Assembly (NCBI RefSeq): GCF_040954645.1
Contig: NC_092806.1
Coordinates: forward strand, 81,361,943-81,425,942
Length of the DNA stretch: 64,000 bases
Source: Diabrotica undecimpunctata
Lineage: Eukaryota; Arthropoda; Insecta; Coleoptera; Chrysomelidae
Direction: 5' to 3'
Part shown: in pieces, positions 14,337 through 24,252 of the stretch
Layout: every line of letters begins with the position of its first letter
Position numbering within the stretch: position 1 is the stretch's first letter
Program-made: the position numbers and the translations under genes
Notes under the pieces: model-generated
What the model was told of the DNA's origin: nothing
The model's database searches: none
Seen by the model: the letters and a program-made list of their open reading frames with translations, nothing else

Positions 14337-14339
<3 letters not shown>

Positions 14340-15106
14340 TAGACTCCCTCTATAACGAGAACTGAAATGGCAGACTAATTACTTCGTTATAAGCGGATCT
14401 CGTTATATCCAACAACAATAATACTGTGCATACATATGAATATGTAGTTTTCTAAAACATTAACTTTCTATAGTGATAGTGAAGCCATTCGGAGCAATAT
14501 AAGATGCTAATAAATATTGTTTGAATGGCGTTTTTAAAACAAAGTTGTTTACTTTTATTGTCAATGAAATGCATTAAAACAAAAAAGAGTTGTTTACTTT
14601 TACTGTCAATGATATACGTTAAAACAAAAAATCTGTATTCTGTAAATATGTATAAAGCGTATAAAGTTATTTTGTCATTTTTGACTGCTTTAAATTGTCC
14701 AGTATTCTATCTATCATATTTTCTAAAGATGTGAAACAGTTTTATGCTTCTTCATTTGCGTTTTGTCCTTGGATAAAATAAAATTTCTGACAACCTTTAA
14801 ACACGTGTGAATGGTCAACCCAATACAATGACACTTGTGAATCATAAATTTTACATTTCCGACTAAGAATCATAACTTGTAAGAAGTTTATTGCGGGCGG
14901 CCCGCAGTTAAAAAGGGTATTTATTTATAGCTACGACCCGGCCAAAACGTAAAAAACACGTTTTTCAATCTTATTTTTTCTCGTTATAAGCAAATTTACC
15001 TCTCTATAAAGGGTTATAGTTCAATAGAAATTTCACGGGACATCTAATGTACCTCGTTATAAGCGAAACCTCGTAATAACCGTGTTCGTTATAAAGGGAG
15101 TATACA

Positions 15107-15109
<3 letters not shown>
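14337..15109. mobile_element. pogo/Tigger-like MITE in a TA tract
   Basis: The left end reads CAGTAGACTCCCTCTATAAC and the right end, complemented, CAGTGTATACTCCCTTTATA, followed by ACGA; the ends pair with one 2-nt offset. TA lies directly outside each end. The motif CTCGTTATAAGC or close variants recurs inside both ends (around 14380, 14990, 15055 and 15085), as expected for subterminal transposase-binding sites. The internal 69-codon frame at 14525-14734 matches nothing. The end sequence resembles pogo/Tigger ends, which begin CAGT and duplicate TA. It has no transposase and so is non-autonomous. Confidence 0.7.
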
Positions 15110-15178
<69 letters not shown>

Positions 15179-15182
15179 AATA

Positions 15183-15234
<52 letters not shown>
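15110..15234. repeat. (TA)n microsatellite, slightly interrupted
   Basis: TA repeats with GTATAA and TGTA interruptions at about 15175-15190. It lies immediately right of the pogo-like MITE, so that MITE inserted inside a longer TA tract together with 14297-14336. Confidence 0.9.
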
Positions 15235-15238
<4 letters not shown>

Positions 15239-15266
15239 CTATATTAATTACTTATATTATAAGAGT

Positions 15267-15343
15267 AAATCTATTACTTATATTATAAGAGTAGTGTATA
15301 CTGAGCCAGTATACACTACTCTTATAATATAAGTAATAGATTT
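15267..15343. repeat. perfect 37-bp hairpin with 3-nt loop
   Basis: The left arm is 15267-15303, the loop AGC is 15304-15306 and the right arm is 15307-15343. The arms are exact complements. The 20-nt block TTACTTATATTATAAGAGTA inside the left arm also occurs as a direct repeat just upstream (15248-15267). No gene or element terminus explains it. Confidence 0.9.
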
Positions 15344-15482
15344 TCACCTCAAGATAAGAAAACAAATTTAATTAATAACTAATACAAATACTACCTAGTT
15401 AACACATTGAGCTTATTTTGTAGAGGAGTGCCTAGCCTATCCTTCTCCCTGATCAGCATATTAAATTTGTAATGTTAATCTA

Positions 15483-15484
<2 letters not shown>

Positions 15485-15573
<89 letters not shown>
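15485..15573. repeat. (TA)n microsatellite at PLE left end
   Basis: A pure TA run that stops exactly where the PLE terminus GGGTGTGCAGCGGAAGA begins. Open frames of alternating Ile-Tyr over it are artefacts. Confidence 0.95.
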
Positions 15574-15575
<2 letters not shown>

Positions 15576-15601
15576 GTGTGCAGCGGAAGATAGGACAAAG
15601 A

Positions 15602-15646
15602 AGTACTCTTTTTAGTAAACCAAGCAATCTTTATTTGCATCATCAG
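15602..15646 (-). ncRNA. hammerhead-like motif, core deleted
   Basis: This is the inverted copy of the motif at 19965-19992. CTGATGA is kept (minus strand, 15640-15646), but 7 nt including the GAAA core are missing, so it cannot fold as a hammerhead. Confidence 0.55.
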
Positions 15647-15798
15647 GGTGCTACAATAAACAAAATTAGTACAAAATACAAAAAAAGAATTATTTTGCAT
15701 CTTACACTAATTGAGGTTAGTTGTCGTGATGTTTATTAAATGAAATGAGCAACTCATTTGACCCCTACAAATGATGGCGAAAACTATCCAAAATTGAT

Positions 15799-17373
15799 TT
15801 GAACACAAAAAAGAGACTCTCATCCTATAAAAGTGTTGTTGCAAAATTCTACACCCTCCCTAAAATCCATAAACCTAGCTTAACTATGAGACCTATAGTT
15901 TCCTCCATAGGCTCACCAACTGAACATATTGCAGGCTTTCTCACCAATATTTTGACCAAAGCTTATGATTCAAATAATGATTACTACATCAGAGATTCTT
16001 TCCAAGTTGTTGAGTTATTTAACAGAACTGTATTACCACATAATTATGTTCTCGTTAGTCTAGATGTGGTCTCCCTCTTCAGTAATGTTTATTTAAATGC
16101 CGTTCTCCGATCTATTCATAAACACTGGAATAAAATTTCACAAGTATGTAGCATCGATTACGATATGTTTATTGAGATGATAGAGTTCTTGTTTAATTCC
16201 ACCTGCTTCTCTTTCAATAACAAATATTATAAACAAACCTTTGGCACTCCTATGGGAGCCAGTATCTCTCCAATTCTAGCTACATATGTAATGGATGATC
16301 TGTTGGATATTATTCTTCAGGTTGTTCCTTTCAATGTTCCTTTTATTAAAAAGTATGTTGATGACATTATTATGTCGTGCCCACAAGGTTTAGAATTTGA
16401 GCTCTTAGACATTTTCAATAGCTACGACTCCCACATTCAATTTACTCTTGAAAAAGAGGATCAAAATCAATATGTTCCTTTTCTCGACACAATGTTTATT
16501 AGAGAACTGGATAACATCATTACAATTGATTGGTATAGAAAAAAGTGTAACTCTGGAAGATATCTCAACTACCACTCTTACCACAAGTCAAGCATGAAAA
16601 TTAATCTAGTCAAACAAATGACCACACGAGTTTGTAAACTAGCTGACCCTGTTTTTAGAAAGAAGAATCTCAACATCCTTTTACAGTTGTTCCTAGATAA
16701 TTCTTATCCCGAATCCTTACTTAGGAAAATCATCTTTAACACATCCTCTGTTATACTCAACACACAAGTAAACCCTCCCCAAAATACAGGTGCTATGAAA
16801 GTTAGCTCTGATTCCCACTCACTGACTAACAATATTCCTAATATATCTTTTGTATCACTTCCATTTATTAAGGACGTCTCTCCCAAATTGACCAGAATTT
16901 TTGCTCAATACCTACCAAATGTAAAAATTGCTTATAAAAGCACTCTAGTTGTGGGATCTTTGTACAAGTCATTGAAAGATAAAGTACCAAACTTAGATAA
17001 AAGTGATGTTGTCTACAAACTTAATTGTTTGGGCTGTGAAGGTTCTTATATAGGTCACACCTCCCAAAAAGTTTCTAGCCGCTTGACTCTTCACAAGAGT
17101 GACATTAGGTTACACCCTGATAGATGTTCTCTAGCCACACATGCTAACACAACAGGGCACTCTTTCGATTTTCCAAATGTAAAAATCCTATCCACGGAGA
17201 GCAATTATTTAAAAAGATTGTTTCTCGAGATGGCTTTCATTTTTCAAGAAAAAGAAACGATTAACAAAAAGACAGATACCAATAATTTAAGCAACTTATA
17301 TTCATTATTGTTAACTTTGGATAAACACGAATCTACTAATACAGACAATTCATCATCAACAACAACAATATAA
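15799..17373 (+). CDS. Penelope-like RT with GIY-YIG endonuclease, N-truncated
   Basis: A 524-codon open frame. The RT part (about residues 10-330) shows FYTLPKIHKPSLTMRPIVSS, LVSLDVVSLFSNV, TFGTPMGASISPILA and the catalytic KKYVDDIIM, all diagnostic of PLE reverse transcriptases, which are related to telomerase. Near residues 405-500 is a GIY-YIG nuclease: VVYKLNCLGCEGSYIGHTSQ with catalytic R (SSRLTLHKSD), then TGHSFDF and the E of FLEMAFIF. The CCHH-type linker typical of PLEs is partly visible. Intact PLE proteins are usually longer at the N-terminus; the start here (ATGAACACAAAA) lies at the junction with the inverted terminal copy, so the 5' coding part is lost. No stop interrupts the frame, so it is among the best preserved genes here. 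Confidence 0.85.
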   Translation: MNTKKRLSSYKSVVAKFYTLPKIHKPSLTMRPIVSSIGSPTEHIAGFLTNILTKAYDSNNDYYIRDSFQVVELFNRTVLPHNYVLVSLDVVSLFSNVYLNAVLRSIHKHWNKISQVCSIDYDMFIEMIEFLFNSTCFSFNNKYYKQTFGTPMGASISPILATYVMDDLLDIILQVVPFNVPFIKKYVDDIIMSCPQGLEFELLDIFNSYDSHIQFTLEKEDQNQYVPFLDTMFIRELDNIITIDWYRKKCNSGRYLNYHSYHKSSMKINLVKQMTTRVCKLADPVFRKKNLNILLQLFLDNSYPESLLRKIIFNTSSVILNTQVNPPQNTGAMKVSSDSHSLTNNIPNISFVSLPFIKDVSPKLTRIFAQYLPNVKIAYKSTLVVGSLYKSLKDKVPNLDKSDVVYKLNCLGCEGSYIGHTSQKVSSRLTLHKSDIRLHPDRCSLATHANTTGHSFDFPNVKILSTESNYLKRLFLEMAFIFQEKETINKKTDTNNLSNLYSLLLTLDKHESTNTDNSSSTTTI

Positions 17374-17384
17374 GTTTCATTATA

Positions 17385-19035
17385 CACTCCGCGTCATAGA
17401 AAACGGGCCACCCCAAATATTTAAAATATTTTCGAAATTATTATTTATTGCTACAAAATTAAGCATTTATTTTTTCGTATATTCAATCAATAACTCGTTT
17501 AGTATAAAATTTTATCATTATCGTAAAACATCAATCGAAAATAAAAAAATTTAAGAAAAATAGGAAATTTATTGAAAAAATTAACTTACAGTTTTTAAAA
17601 CAACAATGAACTGTATATTAAAAATAAAGCTGGTATCCATTTTCAGTAATGGGTATTGCCATCTCGGTTCTGGATGACACTCCTCATTCGATTTGGCATG
17701 GAATTTATAACGTTTTGGATATCTCTTTGGGGAAAAGTGGCCCATTCCTCAATGAGTGCCATCTGGAGCTCTCCAGGTGTTGTTGGAGCAGGTATGCGAC
17801 GCCTAACGCGACTTTTTAGCAGTCTCCATATATGCTCAATAGGATTTAAATCGGGGCTTTGAGCAGGTCAGTCTATTTTTTGAATACCAACCTCGTCAAG
17901 GTACTCCGTTACTATCCTTGCCGTGTGTGGTCTCGCATTATCCTGCATTAGCAGGAATTCGTTGCCAATAAATCCAGCATAGGGCATCACATGATGTTGT
18001 AAGATTTCCGTTATGTACCTTACTGCTGTTAACGCACCTCTGTCGATCATGACGAGATTTGTATGCGCATCAAAAGAAATCCCTGCCCAAAACATTACTG
18101 AACCACCACCAAAAGCAACCCGTGGTGCCCGAGTGCAACCAGCGAAACGTTTTCCAGCTCGTCTGTACACCTTACTGCGTCCGTCTTTACCATAAACAGA
18201 CATTCTACACTCATCCGTAAACAATACTTTTTTCCAATCGTCTGCTGTCCAATTGATGTGCTCACGGGCAAAATCTAGTCTTCGACTTTCGTGAGCTGGG
18301 GAAAGTAAGGGTCCCGTTGCTGGACTGCAAGCTGTCAAACCTTGCTCCCTTAATCTTCGCCGAACAGTAGAAAGGCTGATTGCTGGTCCTTGAGTTTGCT
18401 GTAAATGGCCTTGAAGCATTCTAGCGGTTTGGGTCCGATTCCGTAATGCAGCAAGAAGGACGGCGCGATCTTCCCTAGCGGTTGTTTTCCTTTTTGGACC
18501 CGTACCAGGTCGTCGTTGGTGAGATCCTGTTACAATAAATCTTTGCTGGGTCCTTTGTACAGTCGAACGACTAACATTCAATTGTCTTGCAACTTGTCTT
18601 TGACTTAATCCACTTCCCAGTAACGTTACAATTTCAACCGATTTTTGAAAATTCTCCATCGTTATTAACTGAAGACTACTTCACACTAAGTCGGCTACTG
18701 TAATACTGAGATGCGTTTAAAACTCATTAGAACCCTTTACAATATCAATCAAACATTTCTCAAAACAATCGCTTCCTCAAAAATTGATCAAGTTGTAAAC
18801 AACTTTTTCTCAAAATTGTTTTGTTTTATAGGTTCTACGAATATCCTCAATCCAGTTACAGGGTCGGTTTCCTTTCGCAACAGCCCATTTAACTTAAATA
18901 ACCCAAGACACATTAAAAATAAAATAATGTTAATTCAATATACAACAAAATAAATGCTTAATTTTGTAGCAATAAATAATAATTTCGAAAATATTTTAAA
19001 TATTTGGGGTGGCCCGTTTTCTATGACGCGGAGTG
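17385..19035 (-). mobile_element. full-length Tc1-type transposon
   Basis: It is 1651 bp with 89-bp terminal inverted repeats (17385-17473 and 18947-19035) starting CACTCCGCGTCATAGAAAAC; I see no mismatch between them. TA is duplicated at 17383-17384 and 19036-19037. It sits just after the PLE stop codon, in the PLE 3' region. Confidence 0.92.
17643..18659 (-). pseudogene. Tc1 transposase (DD34E) with one stop codon
   Basis: The reading frame spans 338 codons, the normal Tc1 length. The N-terminal helix-turn-helix pair includes LGSGLSQRQVARQLNVSRST and a second HTH in the PAISLSTVRRRLREQG block; a basic GRPR-like hinge (RRPGTGPKRKTTARE) lies between. Catalytic residues are D in LFTDECRMSVYG, D in LMQDNARPHTA and E in DLNPIEHIW, with 34 residues between the last two. 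A single TGA (about 17868-17870) replaces the tryptophan expected before PAQSPDLNP. Downstream the frame stays open to the normal end GNTHY. Everything else looks intact, so the copy was inactivated recently. Confidence 0.9.
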
Positions 19036-19818
19036 TATATGAGATATACAATACCTCTCCTACTTCTTCTAAAATAAGTCTTTTTACCTTTTCTGTTTCA
19101 AGAAGTTCAGCATCTATCAGGTATACTATTACCTTTACATTGTTATCATTAAGATCTAACGTTCTATGGTTTTAAGTTGGCAGGAACGAGTTCACAACCA
19201 ATGGACCGTGGAAGTGATGACGTAGATTTTATTGACATCTGTCAGTTTCACTTTCCAAACAAACCTTGTTTAGTGTGGATAATTTGTATTATTCGTTATT
19301 TTTCCATTTTTTTTACAGAATCTTTCCGCTTTTTGCAATATCTAAGTATTCTAATAGTTACTACAACAATTTTACAATGTTGTGTAAATAATAAAGCATG
19401 TTGTTTTATAAAAATAGCAATAAAATGCATGTATCAATAAAGTAAGGTTAGAATGTCTTTAATTTTAACTTTTAAACTATATTTCATAGAAATAGAACAC
19501 TGAATTATGATGGTATTATCGTAAAAAACACTATACTTAAAAGAAAAAGCAGCAGAGGAAGCAAAATGTTAACTTTATAGAAATTAAAAAGTCTTGAGAT
19601 TGGTCATTCCAACTTTTGTTTGGAAAGGTATTGACAGTTGTGACGCCACACTTCCACTGTCCATTCTTTTGTTTCTGATAAGAATGTTTATAACCTAAAT
19701 TTTATATTATGACATGTTCTGTAATTATTTAAACATAATTTTATTTAAGTGTTCATGTATATGTGTTTTAAAGTGTTTTAAATATGTATTTGTTAAAGAA
19801 CGTTTTTTAAAAAACAAT
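19036..19818. other. PLE 3' region with imperfect inverted repeat
   Basis: No gene is visible. An imperfect inverted repeat pairs about 19200-19265 (AATGGACCGTGGAAGTG ... CTTTCCAAACAAA) with 19605-19665. It could be a decayed MITE of about 470 bp or part of the PLE 3' UTR; I found no clear target duplication. The phrase TACCTCTCCTA...AATAAGTC near 19050 also occurs near 27890. Confidence 0.4.
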
Positions 19819-19948
19819 TTTGGATAGTTTTCGCCATCATTTGTAGGGGTCAAATGAGTTGCTCATTTCATTTAATAAACATCACGACAACTAACCTCAA
19901 TTAGTGTAAGATGCAAAATAATTCTTTTTCTGTATTTTGTACTAATTT

Positions 19949-20005
19949 TGTTTATTGTAGCACCCTGATGATGCAAATAAAGATTTGCGAAAGCTTGGTT
20001 TACTA
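19949..20005 (+). ncRNA. hammerhead ribozyme-like motif of the PLE
   Basis: The plus strand has CTGATGA (19965-19971), helix II GCAAAT/ATTTGC (19973-19978 with 19983-19988), and GAAA (19989-19992). It is followed by GCTTGGTTT, which can form a 3-bp helix III (A-U, G-U, C-G) ending in a UUU cleavage triplet. Hammerhead ribozymes in PLE termini are established knowledge. Helix I is only weakly paired by eye (GTA with TAC). Core bases are all present. Confidence 0.6.
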
Positions 20006-20068
20006 AAAAGAGTACTTCTTTGTCCTGTCTTCCGCTGCACACCCAAATATTTGAGTTTTGTATTCTAC

Positions 20069-20215
<147 letters not shown>

Positions 20216-20227
20216 GACAGTATTTTT

Positions 20228-20290
20228 CGGTCCAATTTAAATTTGTCTCCAAAACAAATTTAAATTTGTCTCCAAAACAAATTTAAATTG
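20228..20290. repeat. short tandem repeat, about 25 bp unit
   Basis: Two to three copies of AAATTTGTCTCCAAAACAAA in tandem, bounded by CAATTTAAATTTG and CAAATTTAAATTG, so the block is also nearly palindromic. Confidence 0.8.
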
Positions 20291-21283
20291 TTATATCTCA
20301 GCAAACTTAAATTGGTGTTTTATAGCACATACATTTTTCTTGGTTAAAAATAAACAAATTACGTTTTTTAGTTACAAGATACAGCAAATTTTGAAAATTA
20401 AGTCAACTGACCAATTATACAAGATTGTAAGCAATATGTTTAGCCTAGTATAATGGAGTATGATATGTACTGAATTTAAAAGTTAGTAAAATAAAAGCTT
20501 TCATGTTAGTGTACCACACAGTGGCTATTGTTCATCACTACTTTTTAACATGTTCGTTAAAAAGATATATATGTAAAAATTTTGACTTTTTTTCTTAGCA
20601 AATGTTTAAAATTTATTTAAGTAGTGTATTTTTTTCTTAATGTGTTGTGAATTCTATTGAGTGAAACAACTTTTTTCTGAATGTAGCTAAATGTAACCAC
20701 ATAACTTTTTATAAATGAAATAAAAATGTGAGTTCAGAGTACACTATTGACAGTAATGCTCTTAAATATTTTGATGTAATTAAATACGATACATACAGAC
20801 GATAGTGATTTAGAATCAACGCATATAAAAAGTTTTAAGCAAAGGTGAGTTTATGCAGGTCTGGTATTTTAGATAAACTTTTAAGTGGTTAGACATTGTC
20901 CTGAACTGCTTAAAATAATTTACTTAAATGTTCTTATAGTAACCTGAGATTTAGTCGAATCCATAATACTAATTAATATGAATTTACATGCCTATATACA
21001 TTTAAAGAACATTCAAAGTTATAAATATTAATGGTATTTAGAATTTGGACGTTAGACTTAAGAGGAAAGTCAGAAAAAAAGTTTGAAACAATCTAATGAA
21101 AAGGATTAGTTATGTTTGTTTGCTTTATTATATATTGTTAGTTGTAAGGTTAAATAATTTATCACCGGTTTAATCATATTTTTGCAATAATTTTAAAAAT
21201 AAAGAAAAATAAAACCTCTAGTCAAAACATGAATGTTCAAAAATAAAACAAAGTCAATGATTTCATTCGAAGAGCATATGAAA
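20291..21283. other. AT-rich stretch, no gene seen
   Basis: No coding region. It probably includes the 3' flank of the transposon whose gene starts at 21284 on the minus strand, but I could not find matching terminal inverted repeats between this segment and 23250-23560. Confidence 0.4.
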
Positions 21284-23248
21284 CTAATCCCCAAAATTTT
21301 CCTTATCTTCGTCAGATGATGTTTCCTCGTCTATATCTATTACCAAAGGCTGCACTTTGGTTGATAAAACAACCTTTTCTTTTTCGTAACTCTCTATAAT
21401 TATTTTATGGGTATGGCGAACATAATTTTTCCACTGCTCCCTAGTTACATTATTGATAGCTGTTGCCCAAACTTCTAAAACATTTTTATTCCCCAATATG
21501 TGCTGATCATAAAACCGTTTCGTTTGACTCCACACCATTTCAATAGCATTAAAGTGACAGTGATAGGGAGGCAAACGAAGTACTTCATGACCAGCTTTGT
21601 TAATTATCTCATCTACAGCATAATGTTTTGGAGATCTGGGAAGAGCTTTAATAATATTTAATAAATTTGTCTTAGAAGTATGCAGTGGAAATAGAATGCC
21701 TTTACTTCTAAGCCATCCTTCCAATTCTTCTTTTTTCCAAGATTGGGTTGGCCATTTATTTACTTGCCGACTGTGATAACTAGCATTATCAAAGATGATC
21801 ATTGATGGTTCCTCCAATCTTGGTAGAAGATCTTTCTCCAACCAACCCTCGAAAATATCAGCATCCATTTCTCCATGATAGTCTCCCGTTTTGGAGCCCG
21901 ATTTAAAAATTAAACTTGCTCCGTTTATAAACCCATGCTCTGAGCCTGCATGTAAAACTATGTACCTACAACACAAATAATTCGATCTAATAAAAACAAA
22001 TTTCTTTACATGTAATGAAAATGTGCTTTCTGTAAAAAATATACTTTATTAGTTTTGGAACTAAAGTCCTGGAACAGAAAAAAAACCCATTTTAGTCAGT
22101 TAAGAGAATTAATAAATTATATAAGAAAACATATTTATTTACTTACCTCACACCATCACCGCTTCTTTTTCTTATTCCTTTATTTGTCCCATCCTGCCAA
22201 GATCTTCTAACGGATCCAGAAGAAAATATCCATGTTTCGTCTATAAAAATTAAGGGCTTTTTGTAAACTCCCCTTTGGTCATTTTCATGGTAAATCCTTA
22301 AAAAATTATGCCTCATCTGTACTACGTGAGGAACTTCCATGAAATGTTTTTGTGGCCTGTCTATTTTGTATTTGAATCCTATTTCTTTCAAGATCAGAAA
22401 GAGGCTTGTTTTTCCTCCCTCATAAATAAATTTGTCTCTTAAAACCTTCAGCAGACTAGATATTGTAAGAGGCAACTCTAAAACAATTATTAATTTTTAG
22501 GTAGTTTATATTGCCGAGTTGTAAATTTTCTCGGAAAGAGTGTCAATATACGAAGCCGTAACAACTATATACTCAAACAAACTAAAATACATGCAAAATT
22601 CAGATAGTTGACAGTTTACGTAATTATTTAATTACTAATAATATAGGTTCAATCAGCAACACAAAACAAAATTATACTTAACTCTAGCAGAATTAATTAA
22701 TAATAAAAAGTTTAAAAACTTTAAGTTGGTTGCCTACATTTGGCGCAACTTAACGATATAAACTAAATTTGCCTAACTTTTTTGTAAAATATATTTTTTA
22801 TATAAAATAGAAACTTACTTTCTTCATACATGCGATAAATTTCTAAGCGAATTTGATTTTTGACACTATGATTTAAGTCAGTCGTTAATTTTCTTTTGCG
22901 ACTTTTCTTTAACGTGAGGGTTGTATTAGGACCATCTTTGTATTTCCGCACACTTTTTTCTGAGACCTTCAGACATTTGGATGTTAACTGAAATGTTTTT
23001 GATATTAAGAACATTTGTAACATTTTAACAGGGTTACCTCAACAGGGTTTTCATTCGGCAAATAATTTAAAAAAAATTATAGGCATTTTGAATAAACCGC
23101 TGTGCAGTTTCATTACCTTGTAATTTAGGAACAGCATCCTTACTCATCTAAAAATATTAACTTTTAAAGAACATTTTATCATATTTATTAAAGAAAAACT
23201 TACCAACGCATTAGCTGATGGAACAAATGGAAAACTTTGACTATCCAT
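21284..23248 (-). CDS. five-exon IS630-type transposase, DD82E (Sailor-like)
   Basis: I predict exons at 23204-23248, 23038-23147, 22819-22987, 22147-22477 and 21284-21965, each bounded by GT and AG (for example GTAAGT donors at 22818, 22146 and 23203). The product is about 445 residues. It starts MDSQSFPFVPSANAL; a basic helix-turn-helix-like part follows (KCLKVSEKSVRKYKDG). The DDE domain has D in PLIFIDETWIF, D in IIFDNASYHS and E in CHFNAIEMVW. Between the last two are 82 residues, against 34 in Tc1, which is the spacing reported for the Sailor (DD82E) lineage. The tail is acidic (DIDEETSSDEDKENFGD). One defect is seen: exon 2 contains a T8 run (about 23063-23070) where nine T are needed to join AYNFF to NYLPNENPVE. 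This could be a true frameshift or a sequencing error. Multiple introns are unusual in this superfamily. Confidence 0.8.
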
Positions 23249-23561
23249 AATAATAAAATTCAAAATAACTAATTAACTAAATAGAACTAACAAAAGAATT
23301 AAGCAATAAAACTATATTAAATACAATTTAATAAAACTATATTAAAAATAAACAACGCGAATAATACAAATATTTACTAAAATATGTTAAATTGTAACAA
23401 CTCAAATATATTTTAAATATACAGGAAATATTTTATGGGTTTAGTATACACTTCCACTATTTGGAATAATTCTTCTTTTTTTAAAGAAAGAAGTCTGCAA
23501 TAGTATGATACTTGAGCTATTAATACTGAGAAGTAGGAATTGTTGTGTTGTAGGTTTCCGA

Positions 23562-24158
23562 CATCGAGTTAGAATCTATAGAGAGGGCATCACGTGACTA
23601 AAAACGACCTCACTTCGGCCATATTGTGTTGCCACTTTTGACAGATCGTATATGTTTATTTACGTTGGTTGTTTTTCGAATATTTTTAGTTTTATAATAC
23701 TTTTATAGAAACTGTAATAGTATATTGTGATAGTGCATAATAATGGTTTCTTGTTCTCAACGTAGTTGCAGTAGCAGAAGCAATGTTAATAAAAAATCTT
23801 CAGGAATAACGTTCTACATGTTAGTATACAAATATGTAAACAAAGTAATGGCCCGTACTTCAGAGAATAAATTAATAGTATTTGACTGTATTAATTTATC
23901 TTTATGTATAATATATCGTGTTTTTAGTGTTTACCGCGGGATAAATAAATCATAGTTTATTAAAAATGTATTGCACTTTTTTAGATTATGATTAAATCTT
24001 CTAAATAACTAGTCATATTTTTCTAGTAGTTTGAATATTATTGAGTGCATCCCTGATCCCACCGCCATATTGGTTTCACAGTTAGCCACGCCTACCTACG
24101 CCGTTTTTAGTACATACGTTAATATGCTCATAGCTTCTCCATAGATTCTAACTCGATG
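23562..24158 (+). mobile_element. non-autonomous P-like element with THAP start
   Basis: It is 597 bp, with terminal inverted repeats CATCGAGTTAGAATCTAT plus 7 more nt (2 mismatches in 25). The 8-bp sequence GTTTCCGA flanks it at 23554-23561 and 24159-24166; P elements also duplicate 8 bp. Inside, the frame at 23743 starts MVSCSQRSCSSRSNVNKKSS then GITFY, matching the first cysteines and the F-H/Y-x-F part of a THAP zinc finger (C-x4-C visible). The rest of the THAP domain and the transposase are missing, so the element is a deletion derivative. Confidence 0.8.
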
Positions 24159-24252
24159 GTTTCCGACAATGAATCTGTCAAAATATGCCCGAGCTAAGCG
24201 AATGGAGTTTATCTACTAACCTTGTGCTACGGTTGCCTCTTCCGCCTAACCA
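24159..24252. other. spacer between two elements
   Basis: A short spacer. It includes CTACGGTTGCCTCTTCCG, whose complement recurs at about 30805-30822 beside the second P-like copy; this may mark an older shared flank. Confidence 0.35.

Larger units (their letters stand above)
15574..20044 (+). mobile_element. Penelope-like element with inverted terminal copy
   Basis: The coding part (15799-17373) is followed by a 3' region ending at 20044. The last 226 bp (19819-20044) occur inverted at 15574-15798, directly abutting the coding part. Such inverted partial copies at the 5' side are known for PLEs. The outer ends on both sides are GGGTGTGCAGCGG followed by a (TA)n tract, so the element seems to have inserted into TA repeats. 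A Tc1 element interrupts the 3' region. Confidence 0.8.

Noticed and set aside
14525..14734. 69-codon frame inside the pogo-like MITE
   Set aside because: Contains an internal direct repeat (SCLLLLSM twice) but no transposase motif.
15461..15700. Open frame of 79 codons over a TA tract
   Set aside because: It is mostly alternating Ile-Tyr encoded by (TA)n.
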